Below are positions 24,050 to 38,014 of a stretch of DNA of 64,000 nucleotides, one piece after another (the stretch's first letter is position 1; each line of letters starts with the position of its first letter). The DNA is taken from NCBI RefSeq assembly GCF_027409185.1, contig NC_084462.1, forward strand, positions 26,759,577-26,823,576. The letters are read 5' to 3'. This DNA comes from Cynocephalus volans. Taxonomy: Eukaryota; Chordata; Mammalia; Dermoptera; Cynocephalidae. A program made the translations under genes and the position numbers. Under the pieces are notes generated by a model. That model had not been told where the DNA came from. It did not search any database and saw only the letters and a program-made list of their open reading frames with translations.

Positions 24050-24150
24050 GGTTTTTTTTTTTTGGACAGCTGGCTTGTATGGGGGGATCCAAACCCTTGA
24101 CCTTGGTGTTAATAATACTGTGCTCTAACCAGCTGAGCTGCTGCCAGTCT
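24050..24150 (-). mobile_element. Monomeric tRNA-Ile-derived SINE
   Basis: The minus strand carries one tRNA-Ile-like unit (CAGCTCAGCTGGTTAGAGCA ... CCATACAAGCCAGC) with an A-rich tail. Confidence 0.78.
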
Positions 24151-25013
24151 TCAGTGTGTCATATGTATGTTCAACTTTTATGCAAGATTCTGCAAGGTAG
24201 AAATACATCTTAAAGTAAGATTAATTCAGATTTTATCTTGAATAAATTATCAAACTATTATCTTGATATTTATCTTATTTAAGAAGTTAAGATAATTTAA
24301 AGTTGCATTTGTTACAATTTAAGGTTCTTGATAGATAAATTGAGGAAATTTTGAATGACTTGGTACTCCAAGACTTAAGGTCAGAAAGTCATCTAAGTAG
24401 CTTTTTAAGAGTTGTTAATCTTAGATAAAGATTTTTCTCCTCATCAGCTCTTAGAGAAGAACAGTTGACACTAATTAATTCGTGGTTCCTTAGCAGCTGG
24501 GATTTGGGGAGTTCTGCTTTTTAAACTGTTGATGAGAACATAGCTTTTCTAACCTTTTTACTCATAGCTCTCTATCTTTAAGTTACTGAAAGAAATTTGA
24601 ACTTGAGCTAGTAGGAGTTGAGAAGAGAGAAACTTCAATTTTGATTTTAAGCAGAATTGTACAACTCTGGAGAATACAAACTTACACTTTCTACATTTTC
24701 CAGCAGCCATGATGATGGCAAATTTGGGGGATCATATTTACAAGTGTTGCATTTTTAGAAACAAAGACTATTTTGAAAAATGTAACCGCCCTTCCCAATT
24801 TATACGTATCTCATATCTTCCTGCACTGAAGTTGTTCTATCTTGGTTAAACCTTTTTGTGGACACTATTAGAATAATAGTTTTGGTTTTTTAAGTTATCT
24901 TTTTACCTTTAAAACTAGTATTGTTGGAGTCTCGTATTTCAATATAAAAATCACAGATTAATTCTCACACAAGACATTTTGATCTAAAGGATTTTTTAAA
25001 ATTCTGATTTAAG

Positions 25014-25210
25014 GGCCGGCCCGTGGCTCACTCGGGAGAGTGTGGTGCTGATAACACCAAGGCTACGGGTTCAGATCCCTATGTAGGGATGGCCAGTAGC
25101 TCACTTCGGAGAGCGTGGTGCTGACAACACCAGGTCAAGGGTTGAGATCCCCGTACCGGTCATCTTTTGAAAAAAATAAAATAAAAATAAAAATAATAAA
25201 TAAATAAATA
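25014..25210 (+). mobile_element. Dimeric tRNA-Ile-derived SINE
   Basis: Full dimer from GGGCCGGCCCGTGGCTCACT to CCCCGTACCGGTCATCTTTT, then an (AAAT)n tail. The flanking repeat is AAAATTCTGATTT. Confidence 0.9.
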
Positions 25211-25969
25211 AAATTCTGATTTTAAAGTTTTTAGAGGAACCTTATTTTCTTTTGAGCAGACTTTTTAGAGCTAAAGGTTTTTCCCTCTAACTTAGTTTTT
25301 CACTGGTAGAGAATATCTGGGTATGTTCCAAATGTGCTTGAGTTTCTCTATCTAAAGGTGATACTGTCATTTCATGATCTCTGTGTTCCAGGTGTCTGAG
25401 CCAACTAGATAAACTTTACACAAGCACAAGTTGCTACTTCTGGGCTCTTTAACAAAACTAGATGTGCAGCAGGAGGAGACCTAATGCTATAGTGCACTGT
25501 TGAGGTCATTTGAGCTTTAAATAGTTCCTGGCTCTTGAAATAAGGACAGCATGATTTAGGGGAAAGGCCAGAACTTGATATCACTGGCCTTCAGTGCTCT
25601 AGCTTCTCCTTGCATTAGAGACAGTTAATTGGGTTGCACGGTGGAACGGCTAGTCTCGGCCTGCACATTCAGTGAATATAGGGTAGAGTCTCGTGGTATG
25701 AGTGCCTAAGGCCTCCAAAGGCCTCAGTTTGTTTCTAAGCCAGTCTAGGGAGTTTTTTTCAGGCTATATGGTACTAAAGCTTATGGAAAGGAAGTGATAT
25801 AAGGGAGCTTAGGAAGTTTCAGCTTAGAATAGAAAAGAGGATGAAATAGAGAAGAGACACTCAATACAGGAAGATAAGCCAGGAGATTGTTAGGTGAGAA
25901 ATGTTGGTGTCTCCTGTGGTGAAAACTAAAATGAAGGAAAATTATTCAAGGTACTCTCAAAAGTAATTG

Positions 25970-26138
25970 CTTACATTTCTTTAGCACTTTACCATATCAG
26001 GAACACTTTATTATTCATCTGATACACTGTTACAATAACCTTATGAAAGAAGCAGAAATACTTGTTTTACCGATAAGAAAACCAAGGTCCAGAGAAATGA
26101 AATGGCCCCCACCTAGCAAATTGTGGAACAGGGAAAGC
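25970..26138 (+). repeat. MIR-type SINE
   Basis: TTTCTTTAGCACTTTACCAT, TTACAATAACCTTATGAAAG and GAAAACCAAGGTCCAGAGAA line up with MIRb. A degraded tRNA-Ile monomer on the minus strand may follow at about 26143-26200. Confidence 0.7.
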
Positions 26139-28244
26139 CCCAGTCTTCTGATATTACAAGGCTGTGCTCTAACCAGTTGTGCTAACCAGTCAGCCAGTGT
26201 TCTGTGTATATACATCAGAACTCAACAGGAATGATGATGGTCTGAGGGTTGCAAAATAAAGAATTGGACATGAGGTGAGAAGCCTTCTTGTTTATTCAGG
26301 AGAGAAGTGTTTTCACAAGGGATGGCCAAGGGAGTCATGGAGCAAAAAGCACCTCTTTCCTGCTTTCTTTCTGCCTTGAATTCCGGGGACCAAAACTGTA
26401 TTCTTTCCCACTCTTCAGTCTGTTTCCCTTAGGCCCCTGTCTGGTAGAGTACCATTGTTCTTTAACATTATAATGGAGAATCAGTGATGTACAGTCAAAG
26501 GTTAACTTTAAAATACTAACCAGTTTAGGAAGTATTTAAGTGTATGTATCATATGCTAGGTATTGTGAGAAATTAGTAAGTAAAGCATAATTGATTCATT
26601 CAACGAATGGATTGCTCACAGTAAACTAGTATGATTTGGTTTAAGTTCAGATTTAATTATCTCAGAGTAGGTACTATTTAAATTAGTGACTACAACCAGT
26701 TTCACTAAGCTTATATCCCCCCATGTATAAAAGTGGAATATATATTCTAAATTCAAATGATTCAGATGCAGAAAAGGAAGCCTCTTGGTATCCCAACCCC
26801 CAATATAGTTTAATGTGTCTTTTTGGATTATACCCTGTTACCCCTAAATCTGTAAGTAATACAGTGTTATGGAGATGCTCTAGTTGATCTACACAGGGAA
26901 CAGTGAGTGAAGACTCAAAGGGGAGGGAGTAGCTAGTTTAACTGGGGGTGGGGAGAGGAGAGTAGGGGAAGAAAATGTGTCATAGAGGATCTGAGTGTTA
27001 TCTTGATTCTTGATAGCTGCGTAAATATTTGTCAGGGAAGGAACACTGTGGAGAATATTCTAGGTAGGGGCAGAAGAATGAAGGTTTTTGCATTTTTATG
27101 ACTGGAGCCACAGGTACAGGAGAGGATGAGGCTTGTGAAGTATCTTGTCTTCTGTAAGACTTAAATAGAGCGTGATTTGGGATTCCTGACGTTGTGATTT
27201 AGCTGTTGACTTAATATATAAAAGTTTCAACACAATAGAAGCTTCAGTTAAGCAGACAAATAATGGTATGTGACCTCAGAATAGCAATAAAGCTTATCTT
27301 TCTTGTAAAATAATCTATTTCACGTGGTTGTCAGACACTTGATGGAGTAGTTTATTGCTCTGATGCCACAGAAATCAGGTAAATTAAATAACTAGTGTTG
27401 GCGACTTCATTTCTTTATTATAAGCAGCTGTTTTGTAGTAAAAAATCTAGAACATTGGTTTGATGTTGCTTTAGTTTCCTTGGGGTGATTAGTCTTTGGG
27501 ACGGTGAAGACAGAAACCTTTAGAAATGCCCGTGCTGAAAGCTTATTCCTGTGGGCCACTTTGGCTCTGAAAAACTTCACTCATCTCTTCACTGTTTTGT
27601 ATTGCGGATTCAGTGTTCAGTCAGACACTGTCACAGATACATGTTCCCCAAGTCGTTAAACTATCACAGTGGTCAGACCCAATCCCATTTTGACTTGCTT
27701 TCTGAGGTTTCTAATACATAGGGTCTTAGCATATGAGCAGAAAAGCCTCCCCTCTTTTCTCAAAAGTCAGTTTGAAAATAACTTAGTATATTCTCACCCA
27801 AAAGGGAAGGGACTGAAGTAAAAAGGACAAGGTTAGGAGAAAACCATCAATCATTCTGTTTTCTTAAATTGCTGAGGTATAGAAGCCATCTACATATTTA
27901 AAATCCCTAGGATTGGTATGTACGTAATGTTATATGAGAGAACTGTTGACCTTTTGCAATTTAGATCAAAATTTGACTTGTCTTCTAAGACCTAGACTTG
28001 ACAGTTCTTTTGTGGGACAGCATGTGGTAAACCTTTGTCCTTTCCTAGGGAGGAAGCTGGAGTTCAGGCATCATCGATCCAGCTGCCTTTTTTCCTTCTT
28101 TGTTGCTCGTTTCACTTCCGTGCTCCTTCCCTACACCCAGACAACAGAACTTCTCTATTAGCCACTTTAATCAAGTGATAGATCTGTTGTGTTTTAGTGG
28201 CATAAAGACTTCTGTACCGTAACGACTCTATTCTTTCCTCCTAA

Positions 28245-28904
<660 letters not shown>

Positions 28905-31620
28905 GGCCCCAGGTGGACTGGCAGCGCACGCTGATGCTACTACTGCAGTCTTTATTTTTTTCCCATGAGTTGGGGGTCGGGTGGGGGAGGGAAAGGGAGG
29001 GATGACCTTCCCAGGGAGAAACCCACGACCTGTCCTGTCTTTGATTGCCTCTTTGACATTTTTGCCAAAATACCACTAGTGGAAAGTCAGGCTAGTTGTG
29101 CTGGTATTGGAATAGCAGCCTCACACTGGCATATGGACTGTTCTGTAGATTAATGCAAGTGGAGCTGTCTGTCTTTAATTTAACTTATTGCTAGGTAATA
29201 GGGTTTTAAGACAAAAAGAAAACTGAAATGGAATGGCCCTCATTCAGTAAGTTCTGTGGTTCCAGTAAGGACTTTTATGTACATATGCTCTTGTCTTAAG
29301 TTTTGGGTACTTTCTATCTCATCTGTTTTAGCTGTGCATTTTTTTCAGGGTGTACTCTACCACATGTGGAATAGTTTAATCCCAGGCTGACAGACTTAGA
29401 ATATAAGGTATATTCATCCTTATGGTTTAGGCCTGGCCGGTTTTCTGAAGTGTCTGATTAGTTGACAGTATTAACACTAAATTGCAGTTTACAGTATTTC
29501 TACATTACAGCCATATGTAACATCAAGCCATTGATTGTGTATTTTTATTTGCTAGTTATTTTGGCTTTACATCCTTATTCAGCCTTATCCAGGTTGGTTT
29601 TGCTGTTTGTCTGTCTCCTGGGCTAAAAGACTTGCCTGGGGAGAATCAGAGCTACTTTAGGTTTTGGTTAATAGGTGCTTGGCAGGTGGCTGTGGGATTT
29701 TTGTTCTTCTTTCCTCTTAACTTAAATCCACCACAAAAATTATTAGTCATTTTAATAGAAGGGTTAAACACCACAAAAATAGAGAAAATTCAGGTCTGTA
29801 TGTCATTTATCGTGTTGGTATTTTCAGAGCATATCCTGCTTTTGAAACTGCCATGGCTCCTTCCTCAGGGACCCCACCACCGCTCACTCTTCACTTGAGT
29901 CTTCCCCACTGTACCTGTGCTGACGACATGTACCTGGGTCGAGAAGCGGCTGGACTGTGGAAGCTGGTGGCTATTTTGAGAAAGTTTGTGGTGCAGTGTG
30001 TGAAAATTCAGGTGCTGGAAGCTTACTGGTGGGAAAATACAAAAGGAAGAGCTGTATTCATAAACATTCTGTCAAATTCCGGGAGCCTCCTTCCCAAAGT
30101 AATTGTTGTAGGAAGATAAACTAAAATCATTACCCAGGTAGTATATACTTAACTCTGTATTTTCTTTTTAATGAAAGCATTGAAGTTGAAGATTCACTTC
30201 TCTCTTGTGTAATCAAGGCACATTTTGGAATTGAAGGAAACTATACTGCTTTCCATAAATTTGTTTTCTGTTAGCCCTAGGTCCCTCACTCTTATTTTGG
30301 ATAAGTCTCTGTATACATTACCTGTTGCATGTGTGTTCAGTATATTTTATAAAATCAGTAACAGCGTGAACTCTCGAGATGGGTAATGACACCAAACTAG
30401 TTCTGTTTGTTTCTTTGTTTTATTTAGGCAGGAAGAGGTGTGAATAATAATTGAGGAAAAACTAACAGATGCTTTTGTTAATACCAAAATTGAGCCTACA
30501 ATTACAAAGTGAATATGTTTAACAGGATACAGGTGACAGTGAAGATAGAACAATGAGGATGACCATAGAATAAATATACTCTATAACATTGCTCAGTTTA
30601 CCCAGCATGACTTTCCTTAGAAGGCCCCCTTCTTATGTGAGAGTGGAAATCCTAATAAATTGAAGCTTACCAGAAGAACTAATAGAAGAAAACTTTGTAG
30701 CTTTTTTGCCATTATAGGAGCCTAATGTCATTGCTGTGGATGGGAAAAGATTGGGGGGTGGGTGGGTGGGGCTTTCCCTAATTTCATGTCCAGTGAGCAG
30801 TGTTCTGTCCTTCCTTGTAGCATTTGGAAATGATTTACTGGAATTACAAAACCTATTTTTCATTTAAATTTCAGCTTTGGCTCTGGCTGCTTTTTAGAAT
30901 AATGCAAGGTAAAATCATACCTGAGGGCTAAGAATGAAGAGGAATGAGAGACCTGATATTTAAGCAGCTTGAATGGTTCCTTTTCTTTTCTTTATTTTTA
31001 AAGAAATGCACTTGCCTATGATACTGTCTTTCCAGTGAAATGATTACTCCTCCATTACTCTATTGATACAATATTGTGCATGCTAGTGTTGTATTTCTAT
31101 ACAGTAGCTTGAAATTTATTAACTTATACTGTAGGTGTTATGTATTCCTATGACAAAAAAATTAAGTCTTCAAATTTTTTAAAGTTTTTTTAATTTAATT
31201 TTTCTTTTTGGGGGTAAAGTTTGCTCTACCAAATAGTGATCGTAACAAATTGATCTGTTTTGGATGTTGCTATAGTGACATGCAGTTATATTTTGGGTTT
31301 TTTTGGGGGGGGTGGGCAAAAGAAACACCAGTGTTAGCTTAATCTTAATGTCTGGTGTTTGTCATGGTGAAATTATAACTATTACAGTGTAGGAGAACAA
31401 TGAGTATGTTCTCTGAATGAGCCTTTGTGCTTTTTGTCATGTTATGCAGTGAACTATTTTTAAGGTCTAATCAGTGATTATTTTTCCAGCTCCGTGTTTC
31501 TCTAAGGAATTATTTCACACACGGACCATTCTTAGCAGTTTTCCTCAGTGATGGAATATCATGAATGTGTCATCATGTAGCTGTCGTACATTGAGCAAAT
31601 AAACTTACAGATCTGATGTC
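28905..31620 (+). other. YWHAG: YWHAG 3' UTR
   Basis: The sequence after the stop codon is AT-rich, has no SINE insertions, and ends at a good poly(A) signal AATAAA (31598-31603) followed by a GT/T-rich stretch. Its 2.7 kb length fits the long 3' UTR of this gene. Earlier AATAAA signals at 30569-30574 and 30654-30659 could give shorter transcripts. The lack of recent transposons, in contrast to the intron, suggests constraint. Confidence 0.82.
31598..31603 (+). terminator. YWHAG: YWHAG distal polyadenylation signal
   Basis: A canonical AATAAA in the context GAGCAAATAAACTTACAG, followed by TGATGTCAGTGCT. It is the last strong signal before ordinary intergenic sequence. Confidence 0.8.
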
Positions 31621-34210
31621 AGTGCTACTTAGTTTCATTTACTGAGTTTATTGTTTCCTTTGCTTTCGAAGATTTGATTAGATGTTGTTCTCTCCCCCTC
31701 CCCCACTGAAGGAATCAGGTTGGCATGGGGGGAGGGGTAAGACAGTATATACTATTGGAAAGCGCCTACATCTGGGAATCAGACCTGGGTTTAGTGACCT
31801 TAAAAAATCATTGCACCTTTTGGGCCTCCATAAGAATGGGTCTTCTCTTACAAAAGGATCCTGTTCAATAATCTGAGAACCTTTCTGGGATACAGCTGGT
31901 GAGGAGTACAGGCCTGAGCTCGAATCATGGCTGCTTTTGATCCTTGGGCAGATTACTAAATTTCTGAGCCTGTGTGGGGTATAGGGTTAAATGGAAACTG
32001 GGTCATATGCCTGGTTCAGTATCTGTCAATTAGGTGCCCAGTATTGGAGATTTCATTAAGTCTCAGATGAGATGGTTCTTTTCACTTAAAAATATTTAAA
32101 AATAGTCTTGGATTTCTTTAGGCGTTTTAAAGTGGTCAGCAGTCTTAGGTGGTGTGGGCTAAGCTCTCAGCAGCTGAAGAAGCCGAGGGCAGCTCAGCTG
32201 AAGGCAGCCATGTCATAATGTGCCCACGATGTGAATCACATCCCTGCGTGTGGGGGATGTTTTCTCAAGAATGACTGCAACAAGGGGTTTGTCTGCAGGA
32301 ATGCATGCCAGGGTGCAGGCATCCTCCATCACCGTGTGTGCATGCTACAGCAAAAGGGAAGGGGTCATGGGTTCACACAGTGGAGGAAATCAGCTTTTTC
32401 ATTTTCTGAGAAATTCTAATTCACATTTTGGGAGTGCTAACTGTGTGTGAATAGGCTTTTGCCATATATTGAATTCACCTGTGTTAGCTCATTTGTTACT
32501 CAGAAACCCCTGAGTACCACTGCAAGAGTGGCTTTGGAGCGAGAAGTGACTGCTGTGCCTGACGTTGCATGACTCACTGATAACCCGTCTTGGGCCCTCC
32601 TGAGTTTGGTTTGCTAACAGCAGGCTGCTTCTGTGCAGCTAGGAGACCAAGACACTGAGCAGCAAACAACCACTCAGGACACACCGACTGAGCCCTTTTA
32701 GCATGAGGGTTACTGAGGGTAGTAAAACCAATCACATCTTGGCAACAGAAAAGTACAGATATGGACAAGATCAGAACAGTCAAGCTTATTCAAACAGGGT
32801 CACTGAGGCTCTGCAGAAAGAAGGGAGAGCTCCTGGAAGTTGCTACCATTATACCCTTCTTCCTTCAGTGTAACTTCCCATTATAGGTGCCTGGAATTTG
32901 AAATATGACTGGAATTTGCCAGAGGATTTCCACAGACTTAAATTTCTTGAGGTAAATAAAATGTCATCTCAGGACCCCTTTACATAACTCTCAAGAGCTT
33001 TTGTTTATGTGGGATTGTATCTATCAAAAACTAGAAAATAAAAATATATTCACTTGTTTAAAAATAATAATCCATTGCACATTAAAAGCTTCATGAAAAA
33101 TAATTGTCCAGAACAAAAAGTAGAATAGCATTGTTTTACAGTTCTTCAGATCTGTTACCAGCCATCTGGACTCTTACAGCCACTTCTGTGTCCAGCCTGT
33201 TGTGATGTGGTGTTTGAACTAAAGTATTTGAAAAAAAATCTGGTATCACACAAATGAGTAGTTGGAAAAGGATGGCCTAAAGAGGTGAGGTTGAATGGCA
33301 GAAGGAGAATAAGGTTAAGAAAGTTCTCATACTTCATGAATTAGCATTCTGGGTTAGGCACCAGTGGTAGATATCCCCTTCCTCAACACAGTCTAGAATT
33401 TTAAAAATAACTGACAGCGTGAACTGGTAAAATAAAGGTAATGGGTAGGGGAGTGATTTTAAGGGAGTGAATAATCCACTTTGCTTGGGGCATCCTCAGA
33501 GCACAGTTCTCCATTACAAGACCTTTGGGGATAGAGTGGCAAGGCCATAAATGAGATTGAGTGGCAGGGCACCTTCTAGTATAGCAAATAAGCTGCTGTT
33601 CCGTACAAGTGCAGTTTTTGTCTGCTCTATTTATGTGTGATTACCACATGCTTTGGCCTCTGCACTGGTCAGCTGAAATTGCATGTTGACCCAAACCGGC
33701 TGATCTGAGTGCTAAGAATGGCAGCTACTTCCTGGGTGCGCAGTTCTCAAAGCAAGCTTGGAGAAACAACCTCCTGAAAACTAGCTGGGTGACCCTGTTC
33801 TCTAGTTCTAGGAGTTGACATCAGAACATTAAAATGGGATATACTAGCTTGCTAATTAGCCTGCCCGTTTGAATTTTCCAATTCTGGTGTGAATAAATGT
33901 GGTTAATTCCGAATGGCCACAAGCCCTACCTCCGATTAACCACGGATACCTGAAGTCAGTGAGGAGTTAGGGTGAATGGCTGGATCACACTGGCAAGACA
34001 AATAAATCAAGATTTCCCAGGTCAAGTAAGGTACTGATAATGTTACTTGGTCATCCATAGTATTGGAGAGGAAAGTCAACAGGAATTACTTTCAGGAACA
34101 TGAGGATTTTGGGGGTTTTGTGAATTGGTAGTGCATGCACATGTTACAAAATATGGAAGGGTGTAATCTAAGATTGGTGGTTTGCATTGCCTTTGGGCTA
34201 AGTAGGGCTT

Positions 34211-34306
34211 TTTCTTTTTTTGCAGCTGACTGGTGCAAGGATCCAAACCTGTGACCTTGGTGGTATAAGGCTGTGCTGTAGCCACTTGAACTAACCAGCC
34301 ATCCCA
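34211..34306 (-). mobile_element. Monomeric tRNA-Ile-derived SINE
   Basis: The minus strand reads GGGATGGCTGGTTAGTTCAA through a diverged T-arm to CAGTCAGCTGC and an A-rich tail. Confidence 0.75.
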
Positions 34307-35005
34307 GGCTTTTACCTTTGTAAAGGGTTGTAAACAAAACCCATGCAAAGAGACAGTATGTGGCCCACAAAATTTTAAGTATTTACTCTCTGGGCAGTTA
34401 ATTTTGCTGAGACCTGGTTTATATTTAACTTCCCATTCATTGCCCCTCAGGAGTAACTACAATTGTCTGTTCTTCCTAATTTGGCTCAGCTTGAGATAGG
34501 ATTTTTGCTTCTTTTGAGCACAGATGAGACTCTTGGGTCATAAGATTTGCTTTGTGGTTTTAAATATGGGTAATATCTCTTGAATTAGAATACTTAACCC
34601 CATTTAAAGGGTAGTAGGTGGTAATGGGGCACTTTATTCCCAACCTTTGATTTTGAAAAATTTCAAACACAAAAATTGAAAAGAATGGTACAGTGATAAC
34701 CTACATCCCCACTACTTGACACAGCAGGTAACATTTTGTCATATTTAACTTATACATATTTCTCTATGTGTTGTGGAACCTTGGAAGTAGGTGGCTACGT
34801 GCCATTTTCCTCCCTGTGTTCATCGTATTTCTCCTAAAGATAAGGACAGTCTCATATAACCACTGTTGTTATTACACCAACCAACAATAATCTCATTATT
34901 AGCCCATATTCAAATTTCCCCAAATTGTCCCCAGAATGTATGTGATAGCTCTTTCTAACCCCCCTCCCACACCAACTAGGGTTTAATTAAAATTCATTAA
35001 TTGCA

Positions 35006-35083
35006 CTTAATTAGAGCATACCCTTGTAACCCAAAGGTCATGGGTTTGGATCCCCACACTGGCCGGCTGCCAAAAAAAAAGTA
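35006..35083 (+). mobile_element. Partial monomeric tRNA-Ile-derived SINE
   Basis: Only the right three quarters are recognisable (GGTCATGGGTTTGGATCCCC, ACACTGGCCGGCTGCC, A tail). Confidence 0.7.
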
Positions 35084-35751
35084 ATTGTATTTTGTTATTA
35101 GGTGTCTTTAGCCTCTCGTTATTTCTTCCATGTCTTCTCTTTTATGACATTGAGTTTTTCAAGAGACCAGGCTACTCAATCATTTAGCTTGTTTCCCATC
35201 CAAGTTGGGACACCTTTTTGGTCTTGCATAAGGATTTTGCTTTGACTTCCATGCAGTCTTTTCGCTGGTTCACGTGGTGGTCCTGAACAGCAACCAGCAC
35301 CAGGGTTACCTAAGCTGACAAGGCCAAAGCTGCAGCTCTGAATGATAAGCTAGAGGGATTGACCACCACCCATGGGAACCATCTTGTTTCCTGACTGGAG
35401 TCTTATAGGCTAGGATGTTTTGCCTAGCAATCCTCTCCTGCCTCCCCTGGATGGGAAAAGTATTAGCTCAGTAAGCATTGGCTATGATTCAGCAAACTCC
35501 CCCGCCCCCCCACTCACTTGGCCTTAGTAGGTCCTGGTGGTCTGCAGCTGTTCTGCCCGTACGCCTGGGGGAGGTGGGGTAAGAACGCAGCCCACCATGT
35601 TCACAGGAGTTATCCCAGAAACAGGCAAGCAGGTCTGAGAGCAATCACAATCCTTTCAGATTACGGGAATCACAATCTTGGTCACTAGGATGGACAAATT
35701 ACCCCACTACTTACTGGCTCTTAGGGGCTGAGAAGAGACATCAAAACCTCT

Positions 35752-35853
35752 TTTTATTTTTATTTATTTAAAAGATGACTGATAAGGGGATCTTAACCCT
35801 TGACTTGGTGTTCTCAGCACCACGCTCTCCCAAGTGAGCCATGGGCCAGTCCT
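35752..35853 (-). mobile_element. Single-unit recombinant of the dimeric tRNA-Ile SINE
   Basis: As at 18942, both ends of the dimer flank one tRNA-like unit (GGACTGGCCCATGGCTCACT ... AAGATCCCCTTATCAGTCAT). Imperfect TCAAAACCTCTTTTTA/TCAAAACGTCTTTTTA repeats flank it. Confidence 0.8.
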
Positions 35854-36539
35854 TCAAAACGTCTTTTTAATCACTCTTAACCTGAAGCCAGATTTCAGGG
35901 ATGGGGTTTCAATGGTTGTCAGTTCTTTAAAGCCAGACAGAGAAGCTCATTTTGGATTACATTAGGCTTATCAAAGTGCCTTCCAAAAGATGGCATTTTT
36001 TTGGTATTATGGTTCACAGAGGTTTTTGCCTGCTAAGTTTCTAAAACATTCCTTGCTGGGAATGTTGTGGTCCCTAAGTGATGAGCTCTAGATTGAAGAG
36101 CGTTGGGTAGTGGGCATACTAAGACTTCTTGCCCTATATCAGGAGATTATATTTGAAATAGAGACAAGACAGAAAATAAAGGCTGAGTAAACAGTATAAA
36201 GGGTGGACCACTTGTAAGTGACTGCAAGCATTTTGGATGAGTTCTTTTCTGTGTAATCTCCAATACTGTCCAGATCTCCAAGATCAAACAGATGTTACAT
36301 ACTACCACTGGGACGAAAGCAAAAGGAGTAATAATCATACTCCCCGTGATATATATATTTATACATTCGATTTCTTCAGTCTAATGGTGACAGAGCCAAA
36401 AGGAAGCTAGGTGGGTATAAAACAGCAAAACAGCCTTGGCCCATCCCTCAGGGCTTCAGCACCCAAGAATGCACCAACGACAACTGGTCTGGTTGACCCT
36501 GTCCCATTACTTGGGCTACAAAGTGCTTCAGTGATGCTG

Positions 36540-37420
36540 GTTTGCAGGGCCCTGGAGTAGGGAAGGGAGACTCAGCATCCAGTCTGGCCTGGGTCTGGGC
36601 CCCGTCCCCGCTCCTTGGTGCTCCAGCGCTGCCGTCCTCTACTGCCTCCTGCTGGGTGCTGCCCGGATCTGCAGCTGGTCCCTCCAGGGCCACCCCCTTC
36701 TCCCCCAAGGACCCGGGGTTTCAGCCTGGCTCTGCTTTCTTCAAGCCTCCACCCTACCAGGTTCGGCCCAGACTCTGGACGGCAACAGCGCCCTCGAGTC
36801 CAGCCCGCCCCCGGTTCCAACCCTCCGGGAGCGCTACCCTCGGGCTTCTCTCTGGCGTCCCCCCTCCCCAAACTCCTGAGCTCCAAGGGCAGGATTTCAC
36901 TGCCTCCGTCTCCCCGCGGCCCCGGGCTCCGGCGTATACCGGAACACCGCTCCACTCCTCACGATCCTAGGAAGAACGCCCACGGGATCTGAGCCGCCCA
37001 GGCGCGGAAAGCCCCAAGGCCCGGATGTGAATTGGGCGGGGCCGAGGCTGTCTGTGGCCCCGCCCCCCCATGCGGCCGCGGACAAGGCGAGAGCCAATCA
37101 CAGGCCAGTCTGCCCTGCTCCGCCAATGTTCGGCCTGTTGCTAACCCTGGGGTGTCTGCTCTAAGATCTGAGTGTTCAGCCGCCCCAGGGCTACCGCGGA
37201 GGGTTATGTGTTGTTTTTCATCCTCTTCTCTCTCCGCGGTCTCCGCCCTCCGTCTTCTGGCTGTCCCTTTGTTAGCAGAGCAACCTGGTCTGGGCTCTGG
37301 AGGGCACTATAGCGCCTTGCAGGGCGTTAGTGGCCTCGGTGGGCCTCGTCCGTGGAAGGAGCTGGTTTGGGAGCGCGGAGCCTGAGGCTCCTGGTGGGCT
37401 CTTGACCCCGCGCCTGCCCC
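36540..37420. promoter_or_regulatory. Orphan CpG island with promoter-like elements
   Basis: This GC- and CpG-rich block sits between the 3' ends of two convergent genes, so neither YWHAG nor HSPB1 explains it. It has CCAAT boxes in both orientations (ATTGG at 37031-37035, CCAAT at 37094-37098) with GC boxes between (GGGCGGGGCC and GGCCCCGCCCC, about 37034-37070). That is the layout of a bidirectional TATA-less promoter. The long open frames over it on both strands are proline- or arginine-rich and resemble nothing I know; they are expected from GC content alone. It may drive an unannotated non-coding RNA or be an enhancer-type island. Confidence 0.6.
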
Positions 37421-37639
37421 TCAATTTTCCCATCTGACTAATGCCGTGATCTCTCATGTCCTGTACAGGCTTGCTAATCTTGCCTACATATCTCTCATTC
37501 TGGAAAAATCCCTAGGTGGTCTGCATTAGTCCCATATTTCCGAGGAGGAAGCCGGACTCTGCACACCTTGTCCCAACCCACACAACGGCTGGAGGTTTCA
37601 AAGGGGGATGGGGACTTGGATCTGAAAGGCTCCATCACC

Positions 37640-37800
37640 TTACACGCAGGGAGGTGCGGGGCAGACCCGGTGTCTCTGGCATTCAGGGCCCTGCACAGCC
37701 AGGCCCCAACCTACCTGTCCAGCACGCACCTGCTGTTACAGCCCCGTCGTCCTCCTGTGCGTTGTGTGTGGTCTTCTGCCCGATGCCTTCCCTCCCCCAC
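37640..37800. repeat. L2-like LINE fragment
   Basis: GGCATTCAGGGCCCTGCACA and CCCCAACCTACCTGTCCAGC resemble the conserved part near the end of the L2 reverse-transcriptase ORF. It is too short and mutated to code. Confidence 0.5.
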
Positions 37801-37870
37801 ACTCCTGACACCCTGGGCCAGGGCTCTCCCCCAGAAGCAGTCTGGAGAGATGTCAGAATCTCTCCCCGTT

Positions 37871-38014
37871 GGGCCGAGCCGTGGCGCACCTGGTAGAGTG
37901 CTGCGCTGGGAGCGCGGCGACCCTCCCGCCGCGGGTTCGGATCCTATATAGGACTGACCGGTGCACTCACTGGCTGAGTGCCGGACACGAAAAAAAGACA
38001 AAAAAAAAAAAAAA
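37871..38014 (+). mobile_element. GC-rich tRNA-derived SINE, full length
   Basis: Full copy from GGGCCGAGCCGTGGCGCACC to GTGCCGGACACGAAAAAAAG with a long A tail. The 16-base duplication AGAATCTCTCCCCGTT is perfect (37855-37870 and 38015-38030). Confidence 0.92.

Larger units (their letters stand above)
31621..36420. other. Intergenic sequence between YWHAG and the orphan CpG island
   Basis: No gene is visible. Besides the SINEs listed separately there are MIR-like fragments (about 31765-31850) and a probable L2 or L1 fragment at about 34640-34960. The parts 31860-34200 and 35090-35750 hold nothing I can name. Confidence 0.6.

Noticed and set aside
36542-37385. Proline- and arginine-rich frames on both strands over the orphan CpG island
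   Set aside because: No recognisable domain, several overlapping frames, and composition alone explains them.
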